Assembly (NCBI GenBank): GCA_002384815.1 | Contig: DGBN01000016.1 | Location: 35,463-99,462 of the forward strand | Origin: Oxalobacteraceae bacterium UBA4003 | GTDB taxonomy: Bacteria; Pseudomonadota; Gammaproteobacteria; Burkholderiales; Burkholderiaceae_D | Direction of reading: 5' to 3' | Length of the DNA: 64,000 nt | Part shown: positions 62,104-64,000 of the stretch, in pieces | Layout: every line of letters begins with the position of its first letter | How positions within the stretch are numbered: the stretch's first letter is position 1 | Position numbers and translations under genes: made by a program | The notes under the pieces: model-generated | The model's input: only the letters and a program-made list of their open reading frames with translations | Told to the model about the DNA's origin: nothing | Databases searched by the model: none

Positions 62104-62871
62104 TCAGCGCGGCTTTCCTTCAGGAATGAAGACATAGCCGAGGCCCCAGACGGTTTGAATATACAGCGGCGTCGATGGATCGGGTTCGATCAATTTTCTC
62201 AGGCGTGAAATCTGTACGTCGAGGCTGCGATCGAATACTTCATATTCGCGACCGCGTGCCAGCTCCATCAGTTTTTCACGCGATAGCGGTTGGCGCGCGT
62301 GGCGTGCAAATACCTTCAAGACGGAAAATTCGCCCGTGGTCAGCGGTACGGTTTCGTCATTTTTTTTCAGTGTGCGCGTGCCCAGGTCCAGCGTAAACTC
62401 GCCGAAGGCAAATGATTGCGGCGTTTCGGACGGTGCCCCCGGTGCTTCATCAGGGCCGACACGGCGCAGCACGGCGCTGATGCGTGCCACCAGTTCGCGC
62501 GGGTTGAAAGGTTTGGCAATATAATCATCGGCACCCATTTCAAGGCCAACGATACGATCGACATCTTCACCCTTGGCAGTCAGCATGATGATAGGCGTCT
62601 TGTCGCCGGCGCCACGCAGACGGCGGCAGATCGACAGGCCGTCTTCTCCCGGCAGCATAAGATCCAGTACCAGCAGGTCGTAGCGTTCACGCAGCCAGAG
62701 CTTGTTCATCGCCTGTGCATTTTCTGCCGTCACCACATTGAATCCCTGCTCAGTCAGATAACGACGCAGCAGGTCGCGCAAGCGCAAATCGTCATCCACT
62801 ACCAGCACTTTGGTCTGATGCGAATTGGTCGAGTGAGCGGTTTCCTTCATGGGTACATTTGTCGTATTCAT
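62104..62871 (-). CDS. ompR: Two-component response regulator, OmpR type
   Basis: A 255-residue regulator. The receiver has VLVVDDDLRLRDLLRRYL, the phosphorylated Asp in LLVLDLMLPGEDGL and the Lys in YIAKPFNPREL. The winged-helix DNA-binding domain ends in VWGLGYVFIPEGKPR. Start at 62871, or ATG 62850 with 7 fewer residues. It precedes envZ by 15 bases. Confidence 0.95.
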   Translation of the reverse strand: MNTTNVPMKETAHSTNSHQTKVLVVDDDLRLRDLLRRYLTEQGFNVVTAENAQAMNKLWLRERYDLLVLDLMLPGEDGLSICRRLRGAGDKTPIIMLTAKGEDVDRIVGLEMGADDYIAKPFNPRELVARISAVLRRVGPDEAPGAPSETPQSFAFGEFTLDLGTRTLKKNDETVPLTTGEFSVLKVFARHARQPLSREKLMELARGREYEVFDRSLDVQISRLRKLIEPDPSTPLYIQTVWGLGYVFIPEGKPR

Positions 62872-63035
62872 TTTGCTATGGTAACGTCAGAAAGACTTTC
62901 CGGTGCAAGGTGACTTGCAGGCATTACAAAGTGTTACAACCTTTACGGAAATGGACTTAGGGCTGGCTGCAAAGCAGCATAAACTTTGGACATGGTTTGC
63001 AACAAGGAGCGTGTCCATCGGGAGCGTAGCAGAAT

Positions 63036-63362
63036 ATGATGAATATAACATTGCAGAGAGTGGGATTGGTGCTGGTGTTGCTTGCGGCTTTTGCAGATAC
63101 AACGACGGCGTATGCGCAGTCGCGTTTCCAGGGGAATGCGTTCGGATACGTGGCACAGGACGATGCTCGTCAACGTTTCAATCAGGATAGACGCAGGGAC
63201 AATAGTCAAGGGCGGGGGAATGAACGTCGTGATGGCGCAGATCGTAATGCGGGGCGGCAGGATCAGGGACGTCGCGATCCGCGTTTGTCGCCTGACGAAC
63301 GGCGCGCATTGCGCCGCCAGATTGATGAGGCCGGACGCGATATCTATGCGCCGCGCCGCTAG
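63036..63362 (+). CDS. Small secreted Arg/Asp-rich protein
   Basis: A 108-residue protein with a signal peptide (LVLVLLAAFADTTTAYAQ) and a mature part dominated by Arg, Asp, Gln and Gly (RFNQDRRRDNSQGRGNERR), ending in LSPDERRALRRQIDEAGRDI. The C-terminal block resembles small periplasmic Arg-rich proteins seen in betaproteobacteria, but I cannot name the family. GGGAG lies about 10 bases upstream of the ATG. Confidence 0.65.
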   Translation: MMNITLQRVGLVLVLLAAFADTTTAYAQSRFQGNAFGYVAQDDARQRFNQDRRRDNSQGRGNERRDGADRNAGRQDQGRRDPRLSPDERRALRRQIDEAGRDIYAPRR

Positions 63363-63392
63363 ATGATTCAAGCAGATAGTTAAAGCGAAAGA

Positions 63393-63428
63393 AAAAATAT
63401 GCCGCCAGTGATGGCGGCATATTTTTTT
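63393..63428. terminator. Bidirectional terminator before flgN
   Basis: AAAAATATGCCGCC (63394-63407) and GGCGGCATATTTTT (63414-63427) form a 14-bp stem around AGTGAT with a T run on each strand. Confidence 0.95.
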
Positions 63429-63473
63429 GCACCGTACAAACAAGACGGGTTGTACCCGCCAATCAATGAATAA

Positions 63474-63953
63474 TCAGCGGGCGACGATGTGACGGCTCAT
63501 GGTTCTGCTTGCGGTCTGACCGTCCGGTCCGTAGACATTGTTGCCTTGTACATTGCCATGTTGCAGGATATTGAGCACATTCTGATTACGCACCATCTGC
63601 TTGTTGATCAATGTTCCGTTGACGCGGTTCAGTTCTTTGCCGGCTTCGGCCAATGCGATCAGCTCATGCCAGGATGTACTCGCAGTAGTTGAAGCGGCAG
63701 GGCTGCCTAACCAGGCTTGCATGCCGGCTTCGTTTGCTTCAAAACCCGCTGCTTCGAGGAGTTTGTGTCGTTTCGCAGCCAGCTCAGCCATGCGCAGGGC
63801 TGCTTTTGCCTTGGGTTCGGTCAAGGCGGCGATGGCTTCGATATCGGCGGCAATCAGTTTTTCCTGTTCCAGTTGCAGCAGTTGCGTCAATGCGCGTACG
63901 GCCTTGTGTTCTTCACTCAAGCTGCCTGCAGGGTTGCTACCGAACGAATCCAT
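63474..63953 (-). CDS. flgN: Flagellar export chaperone FlgN
   Basis: A 159-residue mostly helical protein. The arrangement ALTQLLQLEQEKLIAADIEAI near the start and a long central helix, then NVLNILQHGNV near the end, resembles FlgN, which chaperones the hook-associated proteins FlgK and FlgL during flagellar export. The Asn-rich ending (VQGNNVYGPDGQT) is typical of the betaproteobacterial form. A probable flgM lies directly upstream. Confidence 0.85.
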   Translation of the reverse strand: MDSFGSNPAGSLSEEHKAVRALTQLLQLEQEKLIAADIEAIAALTEPKAKAALRMAELAAKRHKLLEAAGFEANEAGMQAWLGSPAASTTASTSWHELIALAEAGKELNRVNGTLINKQMVRNQNVLNILQHGNVQGNNVYGPDGQTASRTMSRHIVAR

Positions 63954-63960
63954 GTTGAAA

Positions 63961-64000
63961 TTAACCTCTCCGGGTAGAGATCAGGTCTTTTACCGTGTCC
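63961..64000 (-). CDS. C-terminal end of probable anti-sigma factor FlgM (partial)
   Basis: On the minus strand the last bases read DTVKDLISTRRG and a TAA at 63961-63963, 7 bases before the flgN start. flgM normally precedes flgN, so this is probably the end of flgM. Only 12 residues are visible; the call rests on position. Confidence 0.45.
   Translation of the reverse strand, partial: DTVKDLISTRRG

Noticed and set aside
1..64000. CRISPR arrays, insertion sequences or prophage
   Set aside because: No regularly spaced repeats of suitable length, no transposase or phage genes; the only clear tandem repeat is the 17-bp array at pdxJ-acpS.

Overview
The window is ordinary chromosomal DNA of a betaproteobacterium. 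Gene order and protein sequences point to the Burkholderiales, most likely the Oxalobacteraceae (Herminiimonas/Janthinobacterium-like); this assignment is inference from protein recognition, not from a search. Genes are densely packed on both strands, many adjacent genes overlap by ATGA, and no insertion sequence, prophage or CRISPR array is visible.

Layout. 1-4378: the end of an ABC-type permease gene, a DUF481 outer-membrane protein, a truncated hemoglobin and rmuC. 4478-5252: an FMN riboswitch in front of a RibH2-type lumazine synthase gene. 5301-12129: RNase E (minus strand), divergent from rluC, then a HAD phosphatase, a Rieske protein and an S49 peptidase. 12401-13803: an RsmI-like methylase and Maf on the minus strand. 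13910-20291: the yceD-rpmF-plsX-fabH-fabD-fabG-acpP-fabF fatty acid synthesis cluster. 20344-24691: a YgfX-like protein, then sigma-E with RseA, RseB and the periplasmic protease MucD. 24759-36025: a glutaredoxin-like protein, then lepA-lepB-DUF4845-rnc-era-recO-pdxJ-acpS-nagZ-uvrC-pgsA, which together cover translation, secretion, RNA processing, DNA repair, cofactor supply and phospholipid synthesis. 36089-36701: four tRNA genes (Gly, Gly, Cys, Leu). 36938-41801: accessory enzymes (small lipoprotein, damaged DUF1178 gene, MaoC, GST, phosphatase, enoyl-CoA hydratase, PIN protein, YaaA). 41890-44560: bamD, divergent from rluD-pgeF. 44591-53724: a small membrane protein, phaC-phaR (polyhydroxyalkanoate), rimO, a secreted protein, metC, two membrane proteins and lactate permease. 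53959-60575: serB and mfd (minus), ispD-ispF, an encapsulated-ferritin-like protein and a small membrane protein. 60706-64000: envZ-ompR, a small secreted protein, and flgN with the last codons of a probable flgM.

The most unusual structure is the pdxJ-acpS junction. Four tandem 17-bp copies of the end of pdxJ form a chain of four six-residue reading frames; each stop codon overlaps the next start as ATGA, from the pdxJ stop to the acpS start. Other points of interest are a terminator with a competing antiterminator just upstream of lepA, a stand-alone encapsulated-ferritin homologue with no encapsulin gene, a riboswitch with a hairpin that can hide the ribH ribosome-binding site, a tandem tRNA-Gly duplication, and a DUF1178 gene that appears to have lost its N-terminus.
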